Shown: positions 18,703 to 27,350 of the stretch, piece after piece
How the letters are laid out: every line of letters starts with the position of its first letter
Position numbering within the stretch: position 1 is the first letter of the stretch
NCBI GenBank assembly: GCA_964611585.1
Contig: CAZTAK010000010.1
Span: 1 to 58,533, forward strand
Source: CAZTAK01 sp964611585
Lineage (GTDB): Bacteria > Pseudomonadota > Alphaproteobacteria > SHVP01
Length of the DNA stretch: 58,533 nt
Reading direction: 5' to 3'
Notes under the pieces: generated by a model
What the model was told of the DNA's origin: nothing
Databases searched by the model: none
What the model saw: the letters and a program-made list of their open reading frames with translations, nothing else
Position numbers and translations under genes: made by a program

Positions 18703-18713
18703 TTCTGACAGAA
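18703..18713. promoter_or_regulatory. Palindrome TTCTGACAGAA, candidate operator site 1
   Basis: An 11-bp perfect palindrome (TTCTG, central A, CAGAA) lies between tandem hydrolase A and VOC gene A, about 185 bp upstream of the VOC start. The identical 14-mer TATTCTGACAGAAC recurs at 21856-21869, upstream of tandem hydrolase B. Its placement at both related loci suggests a shared regulator; no regulator gene is seen nearby. Confidence 0.4.
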
Positions 18714-18750
18714 CCCCCGTTGGTCTGTTTCGGTGGCACCGCACGGCGAT

Positions 18751-20427
18751 TTACCCCGGGAGAAATGAATTCAGCGTTTGGACATTCTCGTTGATGCTCG
18801 TGGTCAAGGTTGCGAATGCGGCGCCTAGGTCGCTCGCGGCACGTCTTGCTGGCTCGAAAAACACGTCATATTCCTGCGCACACAGAAACGGCACGGTTTT
18901 GAGTTCCGACAGTTTTTTCTCGGCGTCATAAGCGAAAACGGCACGGTAGGTGTCGGCGTATCGGGCCGGATGTTTCATGTAGGAGTGGACCATTTCCGTC
19001 AGAGCCGTCGGGTCGAGGTGCGGCTCGATATTCCGCGTTGCCTGCGCGGTTTGGTCATACCAGGGCCAAAACAGCTGCTCGTTGCGGACGGCGTGCCACA
19101 TTGTCAGCCAGTGGGTTCCATCCCAATTCACATCGATCGCGGGAGAATAGTGATCCGCCAAATCCGGCCGAACGCGCGGCTCGAGGTAGGGGAGTCCATC
19201 GAGGATGAGAGTCCCGACAATGCCCGGATGCGTCGTCGCCAGTTCGAGAGCCGCGAGCGCGCCGCCATTCAGGCCATACAAATCGCATTCGACGAGTCCC
19301 AGGCGTTCCAGCGCGCGACCGACGATCGCGGCAATGGCTTCGATCGACAGTGCGTCCGACCCAAAGTCGTCTGAATCACCGCAGTTCGGGAGATCGATCG
19401 CGATCACTCTTCTTGTTTTCGACAGCTCCTTCAGGAGCGGCAGAAACCGGGTTCCGGAACCGGGTGCGGGGGGAAGCATGACCAGCGGCCGGGGTCCGCC
19501 CCGTCCCATTTCCCGCGTCGCCAACTGGTGCTCGCCGGCATCGACGTAGCTGCGGGTTGGGCCCGCCGCCAGCGGGCTGGTCAGCGGAATTTGCGGCGCG
19601 TCGGCATAGTTTCCGGACTCCAGGAAAAGTTCGAGTTCCTTCTGGGCACCTTCCGTTCGATCAAACGGCATCGCTTCGATCGTGCAATTGGGCGGCAGCG
19701 TTGGCAGAAGATCGTGCGCCACCGTCAAGGAATCGTCCGCGTAGGCAAGGAAAACGACCGGGACGGTCACTTCGCCAATTGCCGCTTCGGCGGCGTAGCG
19801 AAAGGCTGCCAGGTAGGGCCTTTGATAGCCATTGCCCGCGCCGAGCAGATCGACAACGCCGCTGTGCAAAAAGTCGGCGTCGGGGACATCGCAGTTGGCC
19901 CGTGTCCCGCGGCCCGGCGCGTTCCACGGCCAGTACAGATATTGTTCGCGGTAGCGGTACCATAGCCACAGCAAGTGCGAGCCGTCCCAGGACTCCGTGT
20001 AATCCTGGAGATAGGTGGAGACCCGCCGTGCCATTTCCCCTTCGGTGTAAATAGGATAGCCGTCGATCAAGACCTTGACGGCTCGTTCCGGAAACAGCCG
20101 GGCAAATTCGACGCAGATAGAAGCCCCCGTATGCGAACCGTAAAGAGCGGCCCGTTCGATGCCGAGCGCGTCGAGCGTCGCGGCCAGTCCAATCGCCAGG
20201 TCGGCCATGGTCGGCGCGCAATTCGGTATGGCGTCGGACAAACCCATTCCGGGGATGTCGATGGCGATCGCCCTGAAGCGCGCTGCGAAGGTGCGGGTCT
20301 GAAGATCGAGGGTCTTGGAGGAGGTCGGCGATTGATGGATCAGGATGACCGGGGGGCCTTCGCCCGCATATCGGTAGTGCACCTGCCGGTCACCGACGGT
20401 TACGAATCCGCGTTTGACGTCAACCAT
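18751..20427 (-). CDS. Tandem double alpha/beta-hydrolase-fold protein A, nucleophile absent
   Basis: One 558-residue polypeptide holds two alpha/beta-hydrolase domains (about 1-275 and 290-558). Each nucleophile elbow is altered: domain 1 has GSHTG with His99 in the Ser position, and domain 2 has GLNGG with Asn387. The C-terminal acid-base His is absent in both domains. Each domain carries a cap motif of the form WDG-[ST]-H with an aromatic run ending WPW (147-168 and 435-457). There is no signal peptide. The reaction is unknown; a cofactor-free lyase, isomerase or oxygenase role, or a non-catalytic role, is possible. It is a paralogue of the protein at 21921, transcribed divergently, and is followed by VOC gene A. 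Confidence 0.88.
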   Translation of the reverse strand: MVDVKRGFVTVGDRQVHYRYAGEGPPVILIHQSPTSSKTLDLQTRTFAARFRAIAIDIPGMGLSDAIPNCAPTMADLAIGLAATLDALGIERAALYGSHTGASICVEFARLFPERAVKVLIDGYPIYTEGEMARRVSTYLQDYTESWDGSHLLWLWYRYREQYLYWPWNAPGRGTRANCDVPDADFLHSGVVDLLGAGNGYQRPYLAAFRYAAEAAIGEVTVPVVFLAYADDSLTVAHDLLPTLPPNCTIEAMPFDRTEGAQKELELFLESGNYADAPQIPLTSPLAAGPTRSYVDAGEHQLATREMGRGGPRPLVMLPPAPGSGTRFLPLLKELSKTRRVIAIDLPNCGDSDDFGSDALSIEAIAAIVGRALERLGLVECDLYGLNGGALAALELATTHPGIVGTLILDGLPYLEPRVRPDLADHYSPAIDVNWDGTHWLTMWHAVRNEQLFWPWYDQTAQATRNIEPHLDPTALTEMVHSYMKHPARYADTYRAVFAYDAEKKLSELKTVPFLCAQEYDVFFEPARRAASDLGAAFATLTTSINENVQTLNSFLPG

Positions 20428-21039
20428 TCCGAGCCCTTCCGAATCCTAATCCCCGCAAGCGACTCGCGCGGAAAAAATCTGCCCCCACGAGGCGGTCCAG
20501 CGCCGCTGAAAAAGTCTGGCGCCGGTCGATACCCCCCTGTCCAGATTGGAACGAAGCGTAATCTTGGACGGACAGGCGTGGCAAGACGGTTTTCGCGACG
20601 GTGGATGATCGACCGGCGCGCCGGGCGGCCGGTGTTGTCATGCTGTCTCCAGCGTTCGATCAGCACCTGTGATCTAATTGTGAAAAAAGTTTTCGTATTC
20701 AAACCTCATCCCGAGGCTTGTCGTCGGATCTTTCGTCGCTGCCGTTTTCTCCCGGACGGCCGGGTTCGATGAATATTGTCCTTGCGCCAAGCCGATCTGG
20801 CCACGCCTGGACCGCTTGACCGGTGAACACGGACCCAGTTTCCGGACAAGATTGATCAGGCGGACCGTGCCTGACAAGCGGGCGGATGAATCTGAGGCGC
20901 TTCGCCGCTTCATGCGGCTGGCGCGGCGGGGCCGAATCGGGCCACAATGGGCAGGTATTGGCCCTTTCCTGACGGTCTTCATTTCGGGTCACGCACGGTG
21001 CCTGCGTCCTGACCCCACGACATCATAACCGGGAGCCCC
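20428..21039. other. Divergent intergenic region between the two hydrolase modules
   Basis: About 610 bp between the start of tandem hydrolase A (minus) and the DUF2889 gene (plus). It must contain divergent promoters, but I recognise no clear boxes, and no gene is supported. Confidence 0.45.
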
Positions 21040-21603
21040 ATGTCTCACTCAAGCGAGCGGCCGACACCGCGATTTCTCCTCCACACCCGAACGCTGGAAC
21101 TCAAGTGCTTCGAACGCAGCGACGGCTTGTTCGAGGTCGAGGGGCATCTGGGCGACGAAAAGCCTTTCGATCTAAAGTTGAGCGACGGCACGCGGCGCCA
21201 TGCGGGCACGCCCATTCACGATCTATGGCTGCGCCTGACCGTGAACGCGGAGCGCGAAATCGTCGCCGTTGAGGCCAGTATGCCGGTGCCGGCGCACGCG
21301 AGTTGCGACGGGGCCCGGTCGGCTTACGACAACCTTGTGGGCGTCCGAATCGGGCCAGGCTGGATCCAGGAGGCGCGCGAGCGAATCGCCGATTCGAGCG
21401 GCTGCACCCACCTATCGGAAATGTTGCAGCAACTCGGGACGACGTTGCTTCAGGGAATGTACGGGCACTACCATCGTCGCGAGAGACCGGGAAAAAAACT
21501 GGCGCCCATCAAAGACGGACTTCTCGACAGCTGTTTCGGCCTGCGCCGCGGCGGGGCGCTCGACCGGATGCGGCGGCAAAGGCAGGCGCCGGAGCTAGAT
21601 TAG
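21040..21603 (+). CDS. DUF2889 family protein
   Basis: This 187-residue protein matches the DUF2889 pattern as I know it. It has an N-terminal RTLELKCFERSDGLFEVEGHL block, GTPIHDLWLRLTV in the middle, the IGPGWIQEARERI motif and SGCTHLSEMLQQLGTT, with conserved Cys and His. The family has no assigned reaction and is often found beside aromatic-degradation genes. It opens the plus-strand module containing tandem hydrolase B, the FAD oxidase and VOC gene B, with 317 bp before the next gene. Confidence 0.85.
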   Translation: MSHSSERPTPRFLLHTRTLELKCFERSDGLFEVEGHLGDEKPFDLKLSDGTRRHAGTPIHDLWLRLTVNAEREIVAVEASMPVPAHASCDGARSAYDNLVGVRIGPGWIQEARERIADSSGCTHLSEMLQQLGTTLLQGMYGHYHRRERPGKKLAPIKDGLLDSCFGLRRGGALDRMRRQRQAPELD

Positions 21604-21920
21604 GTCACGTACCCATTAGTCCAGAAAACCAATACAGATCAGTGGGTTGCTGACCTGTTTGGAACAAACTGCGGCTGGCGAAGAAACAAGTAGTTTCAAT
21701 GCCTTGCGTCGTTTGTGAGTCCACGACCTAGAGTATTTCGAGCTTATGGTGGCGGTGGCGCCCCGGGCCGGGACGGGCTGCTTGACCGTCACGCGCGGGA
21801 AGGCGATGTTTCGGGGCCGGTTCATCTGCGACCGGCGCGCTACAGAGTCATCGAGTATTCTGACAGAACAGTTCGCCACCGCCGGTTTCAAACCGGCGGC
21901 AGTCCTGGAGCCGTGCGATC
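21604..21920. other. Leader region of tandem hydrolase B
   Basis: 317 bp without a gene. It contains the second TTCTGACAGAA palindrome at 21858-21868, about 53 bp before the hydrolase start. Confidence 0.5.
21858..21868. promoter_or_regulatory. Palindrome TTCTGACAGAA, candidate operator site 2
   Basis: This palindrome is identical to the one at 18703-18713, including the flanking TA and C. It lies 53 bp upstream of the ATG of tandem hydrolase B, where an operator would be expected. Confidence 0.42.
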
Positions 21921-23606
21921 ATGAATGAACTCACCATGCATTACGTCTCAGTCGGAACGCGTCGCGTCCACTACCGGCGGTCCGGCACGGGACCGGCGCT
22001 GGTGCTATTGCACGCTTCGCCGGTTTCGAGCGCGGTGTTCGAGCCGCACATGCGTCTTTGGTCTCAGGAATTCTCGACCATCGCCATCGATACGCCGGGC
22101 AACGGCCTTTCGGACCCTTTGGAGTTGGGGCGCCAGCCGCTGATCGAAGATATTGCCGATGCGCTGCGGGACACCCTCGACGCCCTCGGGGTCGAGCACT
22201 GCGCCCTTTATGGCCGACATACCGGTGCCTCGATTGCGGTCGAGTTCGTCCGGCGTTTCCCGGATCGCGCCACGCTTGTCGTCGCCGACGGATTTCCGGT
22301 CTTTTCGCCGTCGGTGAGGGACGCCTATCTCGATGACTATCTGAGCGAGGTGGTGCCCGACTGGACCGGCTCCCATTTGTTGTGGTGGTGGTTTCGCTAT
22401 CGCGAGCAGCACGTATTCTGGCCCTGGTACAAGCACAGTGGCGCCAACCGCGCCGATCAGGACGTGCCCGACCTCGCCTTTTTGCATCGTGGCGTCAAAG
22501 ATATTCTCGTCGCCGGCAACGGCTATCTCGCGCCCTATCGGGCGGCATTCCTCCACGAGGGCCTGCCGGCGATCGAGGCGATCATGGCGGGCAACGTGCC
22601 GGTCTGCTTCGGCGCGCGGCCGGGCGATTTGCTCTTCCGCGTCATCGATGACATGCCCGAAGGCGCCTGGACCAAGGAGTTCCCGCGCGACAAGATCGAT
22701 GCGGCGATGCAGGAACTCGAACTGTTCCGCCAATACCCGGCGCGGGCTGCACCACCGCCACCACCGGCATCGGCGGACATCGCCGGGCGGGTGACGACGG
22801 ATTTCCTGGACGTCGATGGCGTTCAACTTGCAACCCGTGAATTCGGAGCCGCTCACGGCGGCGTTCCGGTCGTTCTGATTCCCCAGATGCCGGGTTCGTC
22901 CAGGCTTCTCGAGCCGCTCATGCGCGATCTCGGGAAATCGAAACACATTGTCGCCTTCGATCTTCCGGGCCACGGTGATTCCGATCCTGCGGACAGCCAC
23001 AGTATCGAGGCGTATGCCGGGGTGTTGAACAGGGCGCTCGCAGCACGGGGCATCGACCGCGCGCACCTTTACGGACGCAATGCGGGGGGATCGGTGGCCG
23101 TCGAGCTCGCGCGAACGGCGCCGGACCGTGCCGCCTCGTTGATGCTCGAAGGGCCCATGATCCTGAGCGAGCGGGAACGCCAGGCGATGGCGCCGCACTG
23201 GGCGCTCGCCGCCGACCCGGTATGGGACGGCCATCACCTCACGTCCCTCTGGCATCAGCTCCGCGATCAGCAATTGTTCTATCCGTGGTACGAACAAACG
23301 ATGGCGGCGTCGCGCTTTGTCGAGCCGGTTGTCACGCCGGAGGCGCTGCACGAACAGGTGGTCGAATTGATCAAGCATCCCGGTTCCTACAAACCGTCCT
23401 GGGATGCGGCCTTTGGTTATCCGCTTCGCGAGCGCCTCGCCGAGATCCGCCGGCCGGTCTGGATCGGCGCCAGCCCCGCCGACGTGTTCGCGCCCTGTCT
23501 CGACACCGGTGCGCGCCTGCTCGGGATCGAGGCGGCGGCGGTTTCGCCTTCACCGGGGACCGCGGCGCCGCAGTTGATCGAATTCCTCGCACAAATCGGG
23601 AATTGA
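21921..23606 (+). CDS. Tandem double alpha/beta-hydrolase-fold protein B, nucleophile absent
   Basis: This 561-residue paralogue of protein A has the same two-domain layout. Elbow 1 is GRHTG with His100; elbow 2 is GRNAG with Asn387, so the same His/Asn substitution pattern is kept in both proteins. The usual catalytic His is missing from both domains. The cap motifs are WTGSH (about 148) leading to WPWY, and WDGHH (about 435) leading to YPWY. A Pro-rich linker (about 277-284) joins the domains. Its stop is followed 2 bp later by the FAD-oxidase ATG, so the two are co-translated. Cytoplasmic; reaction unknown. Confidence 0.88.
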   Translation: MNELTMHYVSVGTRRVHYRRSGTGPALVLLHASPVSSAVFEPHMRLWSQEFSTIAIDTPGNGLSDPLELGRQPLIEDIADALRDTLDALGVEHCALYGRHTGASIAVEFVRRFPDRATLVVADGFPVFSPSVRDAYLDDYLSEVVPDWTGSHLLWWWFRYREQHVFWPWYKHSGANRADQDVPDLAFLHRGVKDILVAGNGYLAPYRAAFLHEGLPAIEAIMAGNVPVCFGARPGDLLFRVIDDMPEGAWTKEFPRDKIDAAMQELELFRQYPARAAPPPPPASADIAGRVTTDFLDVDGVQLATREFGAAHGGVPVVLIPQMPGSSRLLEPLMRDLGKSKHIVAFDLPGHGDSDPADSHSIEAYAGVLNRALAARGIDRAHLYGRNAGGSVAVELARTAPDRAASLMLEGPMILSERERQAMAPHWALAADPVWDGHHLTSLWHQLRDQQLFYPWYEQTMAASRFVEPVVTPEALHEQVVELIKHPGSYKPSWDAAFGYPLRERLAEIRRPVWIGASPADVFAPCLDTGARLLGIEAAAVSPSPGTAAPQLIEFLAQIGN

Positions 23607-23608
23607 AA

Positions 23609-25183
23609 ATGACCCTCGCCGACAAATCCGAAACCAAATCCGGCACCGAACACCTGGCGTCCCAGTTTGCCGCCATCGTCGGCGCCGCCCATGTCCTCTC
23701 CGAAGAAATGGAACGCGCCCTTTATTCGCAGGATGTCGTTCAGTGGGAGGCGCCGCTCGTCGAGCTGGTCGTCCGGCCGGCGAGCGCGGACGAACTCGCG
23801 GGTGCGGTCCGCCGCGCAGGCGAACTCGGCCTTAAATTGGCGCCCCGCGGCGGCGGTCTTTCCTATTCCCGGGGCTATGTGCCCGAGGGTGGGGGCACGG
23901 TACTGCTCGATCTCGGACGCCTCAACCGGATCGAAGAGGTCAACGAGGACGACCGCTACGTCACGCTCGGATCCGGCTGCACTTGGAAAGAGGTTGCCGA
24001 CACCCTCAAGCCACTTGGGTTGCGCACAGTTATGGCGGGCCCGATCTCGGGAAATTTCTCAACCGTTGGCGGTGCCGCCTCGCAAAATGTGCCCGGCAGC
24101 ATGGACTCGATCCTCGGTCTCGAAGTGGTTCTCGCCGATGGCCGCATCATCAGGACCGGGTCGTCGGCGATGCGGCGCGCGACGTCGCCTTTCTACCGCA
24201 ACTACGGACCCGATCTGACCGGCCTGTTCCTGGGCGATGCCGGGGCCTTCGGGGTCAAGACGAAACTGACGCTCAGAATAGAGCGTATTCCCGAGGGTGT
24301 CGGTTTCGCCTCGTTCGCCTTCGGTTCGCTGGCCGATATGGCGACGGCGATTGTGGATGTCGCGCGCCTCGGCCTGACCGTGAAATGCTTCGGCATGGAC
24401 CCGTTGAAGAACCGGACGGTGACCAAGGTCGATCTGAGCGAAGGCGTGGCCATGCTGCGCGACGTGGCGACGGGTTCGGGTACGGTCCTGCGCGGCCTGA
24501 AGGATGCTGCGAAACTCGTCGCGGTGGGCCGTGATGCGCTCGACGATATCGACTGGTCGTTGCATTTGACGGTCGAAGAATTCGATCAGACCGCTGCCGA
24601 TCGGGCGCTTGCACTGGCGCAGGAGGCGTGCACGGCGAATCACGGCATCGAGATCGAGCCCACACTGCCCATTGCGCTCCGCGCCAAACCCTTTTCGATC
24701 CGCGGCTTTCTCGGTCTGGAGGGAGAACGCTGGGTGCCGGTTCACGGCATCTTCCCGATGTCGCGCGCGCGCGAGGCGGTGGCGGCCGTCGACGAATTTT
24801 TCACCAAGTGTGCCGCCGAGCTCGATGAGCACGAAATCCAGCATTCCTTTATAACCTCGACCAGCGGAACCTACTGGCTGATCGAGCCGATGTTCTATTG
24901 GATCGACGAGGTGGGGCCGTTTCACGCCCATTACCTCGATCCCAAGAAGTACGCAAAGTTCGCCGGCAATCCGGCCAATCCGGCGGCGCGCGCGACGGTG
25001 ATGAAACTGAGGGCCGAGATCCGCGACATGTTTTTCGAACTGGGTGCCGTCTCGGCGCAAATCGGCAAGTTCTACGATCTGGCCGGTGCGCTCGAGCCGG
25101 AGACATACGCCGTCCTGACTTCGATCAAGGATGCGCTCGATCCGGACCGGCGAATGAATCCGGGAAATCTTGGCTGGCGCTAG
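23609..25183 (+). CDS. FAD-binding oxidase (FAD_binding_4 / vanillyl-alcohol-oxidase-like)
   Basis: This 524-residue flavoprotein of the PCMH/VAO superfamily has an N-terminal FAD-binding domain with PRGGGLSYSRGYVP, LGSGCTWKEVADTL, VGGAASQNVPGS and FLGDAGAFGVKTK, then a substrate domain and the C-terminal DALDPDRRMNPGNLG block typical of D-lactate or glycolate oxidase-like members. The likely reaction is oxidation of a hydroxy acid or aromatic alcohol. The ATG at 23609, directly after tandem hydrolase B, is the start; the frame is open far upstream inside that gene, but that portion is a shadow. No signal peptide. Confidence 0.9.
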   Translation: MTLADKSETKSGTEHLASQFAAIVGAAHVLSEEMERALYSQDVVQWEAPLVELVVRPASADELAGAVRRAGELGLKLAPRGGGLSYSRGYVPEGGGTVLLDLGRLNRIEEVNEDDRYVTLGSGCTWKEVADTLKPLGLRTVMAGPISGNFSTVGGAASQNVPGSMDSILGLEVVLADGRIIRTGSSAMRRATSPFYRNYGPDLTGLFLGDAGAFGVKTKLTLRIERIPEGVGFASFAFGSLADMATAIVDVARLGLTVKCFGMDPLKNRTVTKVDLSEGVAMLRDVATGSGTVLRGLKDAAKLVAVGRDALDDIDWSLHLTVEEFDQTAADRALALAQEACTANHGIEIEPTLPIALRAKPFSIRGFLGLEGERWVPVHGIFPMSRAREAVAAVDEFFTKCAAELDEHEIQHSFITSTSGTYWLIEPMFYWIDEVGPFHAHYLDPKKYAKFAGNPANPAARATVMKLRAEIRDMFFELGAVSAQIGKFYDLAGALEPETYAVLTSIKDALDPDRRMNPGNLGWR

Positions 25184-25285
25184 GATGTTCACGCGCGCCG
25201 GCTCGCGCCGGCCGGCGATTTGGAGGGATAGAACGATGCCCGCCTTCCACCGTTTCGAATCACCACGCACGCCGGGAGAAAGACC

Positions 25286-26281
25286 ATGACCACGGACATC
25301 GTTGCCCGCGATGGCTGCCCCCTCAGCGTTGCCGTCCTCGGCGTTGCCGATATGGAGACTTCGCTCCACTTCTATCGCGATCTCACGGGTCTGACGGCGA
25401 GCGATCCCGTCACCTGGTCGGGGCCGGACTTCGAGCGGCTCTGGCACCTGCCCGCGGGTGCCGGCGCCGAGGCGGTGTTCCTGCATGCGGACCCGGACCC
25501 GGTCGGGCGCATACTGTTGCTCGCCTTCGATGCGCCCGAACGCAAGATCGTGCGCGCCGACAAGCCGCCCCGCGCCTACGGCCTGATCAATCTAAACTTC
25601 TACACAAGCGACATCTTTGCCGAGACGGAGAAATTTCGCGCTCTCGGCTACGAGTTCTGGTCCGATCCCGTTGCCCATGAATTCACCGACAATGTCGGGA
25701 CACCTATCGAAGTTGTATTCGAGGGGCCCGACGGCGTTCTCATCAATTGGGTCGAGCTCGCGAGCGACGACCCCGAGACCCGCATCGGCAAGATGCGCGC
25801 CTACGTCGAGTCGTTTGGCCGCACGCCGGCCGGATTCACGCCCGTCGTCACCTCGGCGCATTGCATGAGATCGGTTTCGGAGGGGCGCGCCTTCTATGAA
25901 ACCGTTTTGCACATGGGCGTCCACATCAATCAGGTGCTCGACTCGGAGAACTACCGCAAATTCCAGCGCGTTCCAGAAGGCGGGCGCACCCGCGTCACCT
26001 TCATGCAGGGCAACCACATGTTCGGCAAGATCGCCACGTCCGAGCCCCTCAACTATGAGGTTCCCGACCTCACGCCCGATGCCGTTGCGCCCAACATCGG
26101 CTATCTCGCGCAAACCTTTCTCGTGCCCGACATGGATGCAGCCGAACGGGATTGCGTGGGCCTGGGGGCCGAAGTCTATACGCCGCGTATGGACATCGAG
26201 AGCCCCGGCCTCGGGATGATCCACACGATGATCGTGCGCAACCCGGGTTCGGGCGCCCTGCAACAACTCGTGCAGGCGTGA
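25286..26281 (+). CDS. Tandem VOC family protein B
   Basis: This 331-residue protein has two VOC halves, the first from AVLGVADMETSLHFY and the second from VVTSAHCMRSVSEGRAFY. It resembles the protein at 44095-45087 along its length (for example RMRAY/KMRAY, then NHMFGK/RHMFGK), so the two are paralogues. No His is seen at the usual first metal position, and the ends of the modules (GPDGVLIN, SGALQQL) lack the usual Glu ligand. It is the last gene of the plus-strand module, 102 bp after the FAD oxidase, and probably acts on the same substrate. Confidence 0.83.
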   Translation: MTTDIVARDGCPLSVAVLGVADMETSLHFYRDLTGLTASDPVTWSGPDFERLWHLPAGAGAEAVFLHADPDPVGRILLLAFDAPERKIVRADKPPRAYGLINLNFYTSDIFAETEKFRALGYEFWSDPVAHEFTDNVGTPIEVVFEGPDGVLINWVELASDDPETRIGKMRAYVESFGRTPAGFTPVVTSAHCMRSVSEGRAFYETVLHMGVHINQVLDSENYRKFQRVPEGGRTRVTFMQGNHMFGKIATSEPLNYEVPDLTPDAVAPNIGYLAQTFLVPDMDAAERDCVGLGAEVYTPRMDIESPGLGMIHTMIVRNPGSGALQQLVQA

Positions 26282-26731
26282 GCCCGGGGTCAATCATTCC
26301 TGGAGGCTGTTGGCGCGCGCATTGACGCCCATGCGGCATCTGTCGGCTACAGGTTTGGTGCTTGCCGTGGCCGGGCGATCGCAACTTCCGATGTGATCCC
26401 ATAGCTGCGGAGCCTGCGGTGATGGAGCAACTCCCAGGAGTCCTTCGGCAGGAAATCTGCCAGGTGAATCGGCCGGCAACCGCCGACCCAGGCCGGCCGG
26501 ACGGCGTAAAACTGCTGCCAAACCCAGGACACCGCCTTTGAGAAAAGAGTGTCGCCCCAGGTGAGGTTGGCGAGGCAAAGGGTCCCTCCGTGCCAAGCAC
26601 GCGGCGGGCTTCGCCGATCAGAAGGGTGATGTCGTCTTCGCTCAGAAGATCGAGGACATAGGCGCTGACGAAACGGTCGTAGGCCCCGTCGGGCGCCTCC
26701 AGCCGGACCGATCCGTCGCTCCGAAGGACTT

Positions 26732-26786
26732 GCGCGCGGTCCCAGGCACTCTTCGAACAGACGCGCGGCCAGTCGCCCGGTCCCGC
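26732..26786. repeat. 55-bp gap-flanking duplicate, left copy
   Basis: This segment is identical to 26887-26941 on the other side of the N run. A shared end of exactly this length suggests a k-mer overlap between contigs. Confidence 0.85.
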
Positions 26787-26886
26787 NNNNNNNNNNNNNN
26801 NNNNNNNNNNNNNNNNNNNNNNNNNNNNNNNNNNNNNNNNNNNNNNNNNNNNNNNNNNNNNNNNNNNNNNNNNNNNNNNNNNNNNN
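26787..26886. other. Assembly gap, 100 N
   Basis: Exactly 100 N. It is a placeholder of arbitrary length and probably of zero or negative true size (see the duplicate flanks). Confidence 0.98.
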
Positions 26887-26941
26887 GCGCGCGGTCCCAG
26901 GCACTCTTCGAACAGACGCGCGGCCAGTCGCCCGGTCCCGC
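26887..26941. repeat. 55-bp gap-flanking duplicate, right copy
   Basis: Identical to 26732-26786. Collapsing the two copies restores one continuous methyltransferase reading frame across the gap. Confidence 0.85.
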
Positions 26942-27350
26942 AACCGAACTCGAAAACATGTTTTGCCGTGGCGAGATCGGCGTGGGCCACAAGATCGTCG
27001 AGGGCGCGGTCTTCGTAAAAACTCTGCCGGTCCTGGCGGGCGCCAAATCGGTCGTAGAATGCTTTGCTCTCTGCGTTTGATAGTACCGGCGACACGGCGA
27101 CTCCGACTTCGTCCGAGTAGCTCCCGCCTGAATCTGTATTCCTAAAGCTCGAACTTGTCGATCATCGGTCCGGCGTCGGTAGGCGTGCCGTCCCCTGCAT
27201 TGCCGCCAGCGCTAGTATCCTCTCGGCATGGGCGCCCCACGGATTCGACGCGGGGGATGCTCAAAGCCGCGAAGCGCGACCGGGCCGGCCTGTCGCCCCT
27301 ATTTGAGGAGTCTTCGGGACCTTGTAGGGTCCCGTGCAGTGGAGGGCGCG

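Larger units (their letters stand above)
26347..27095 (-). pseudogene. Class I SAM methyltransferase, interrupted by an assembly gap and a frameshift
   Basis: The N-terminal part contains the SAM-binding motif HVFEFGCGTGRLAARLFEE, and after the gap AYDRFVSAYVLDLLSEDD follows, as in class I methyltransferases. A 100-N gap sits inside the gene, but the 55 bp on either side are identical, so the gap is probably an unmerged contig overlap. Past 26590 the frame shifts by one base near the GGGACCC run at about 26580-26587. The C-terminal family sequence (LANLTWGDTLFSK, GGCRPIHLADFLP) continues in another frame to a stop at 26347. It may be an intact gene with an assembly error rather than a true pseudogene. 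Confidence 0.72.

Noticed and set aside
23222..23608. 129-codon N-terminal extension of the FAD oxidase
   Set aside because: It lies entirely within hydrolase B in another frame; the ATG at 23609 directly follows that gene and fits the family start.
22005..25486. Long minus-strand frames (457 and 475 codons) opposite hydrolase B and the FAD oxidase
   Set aside because: Antisense shadows; the plus-strand genes have full-length family motifs and ribosome sites.
26787..26886. Gap considered as a site of a missing mobile element
   Set aside because: The identical 55-bp flanks are better explained as an unmerged contig overlap.
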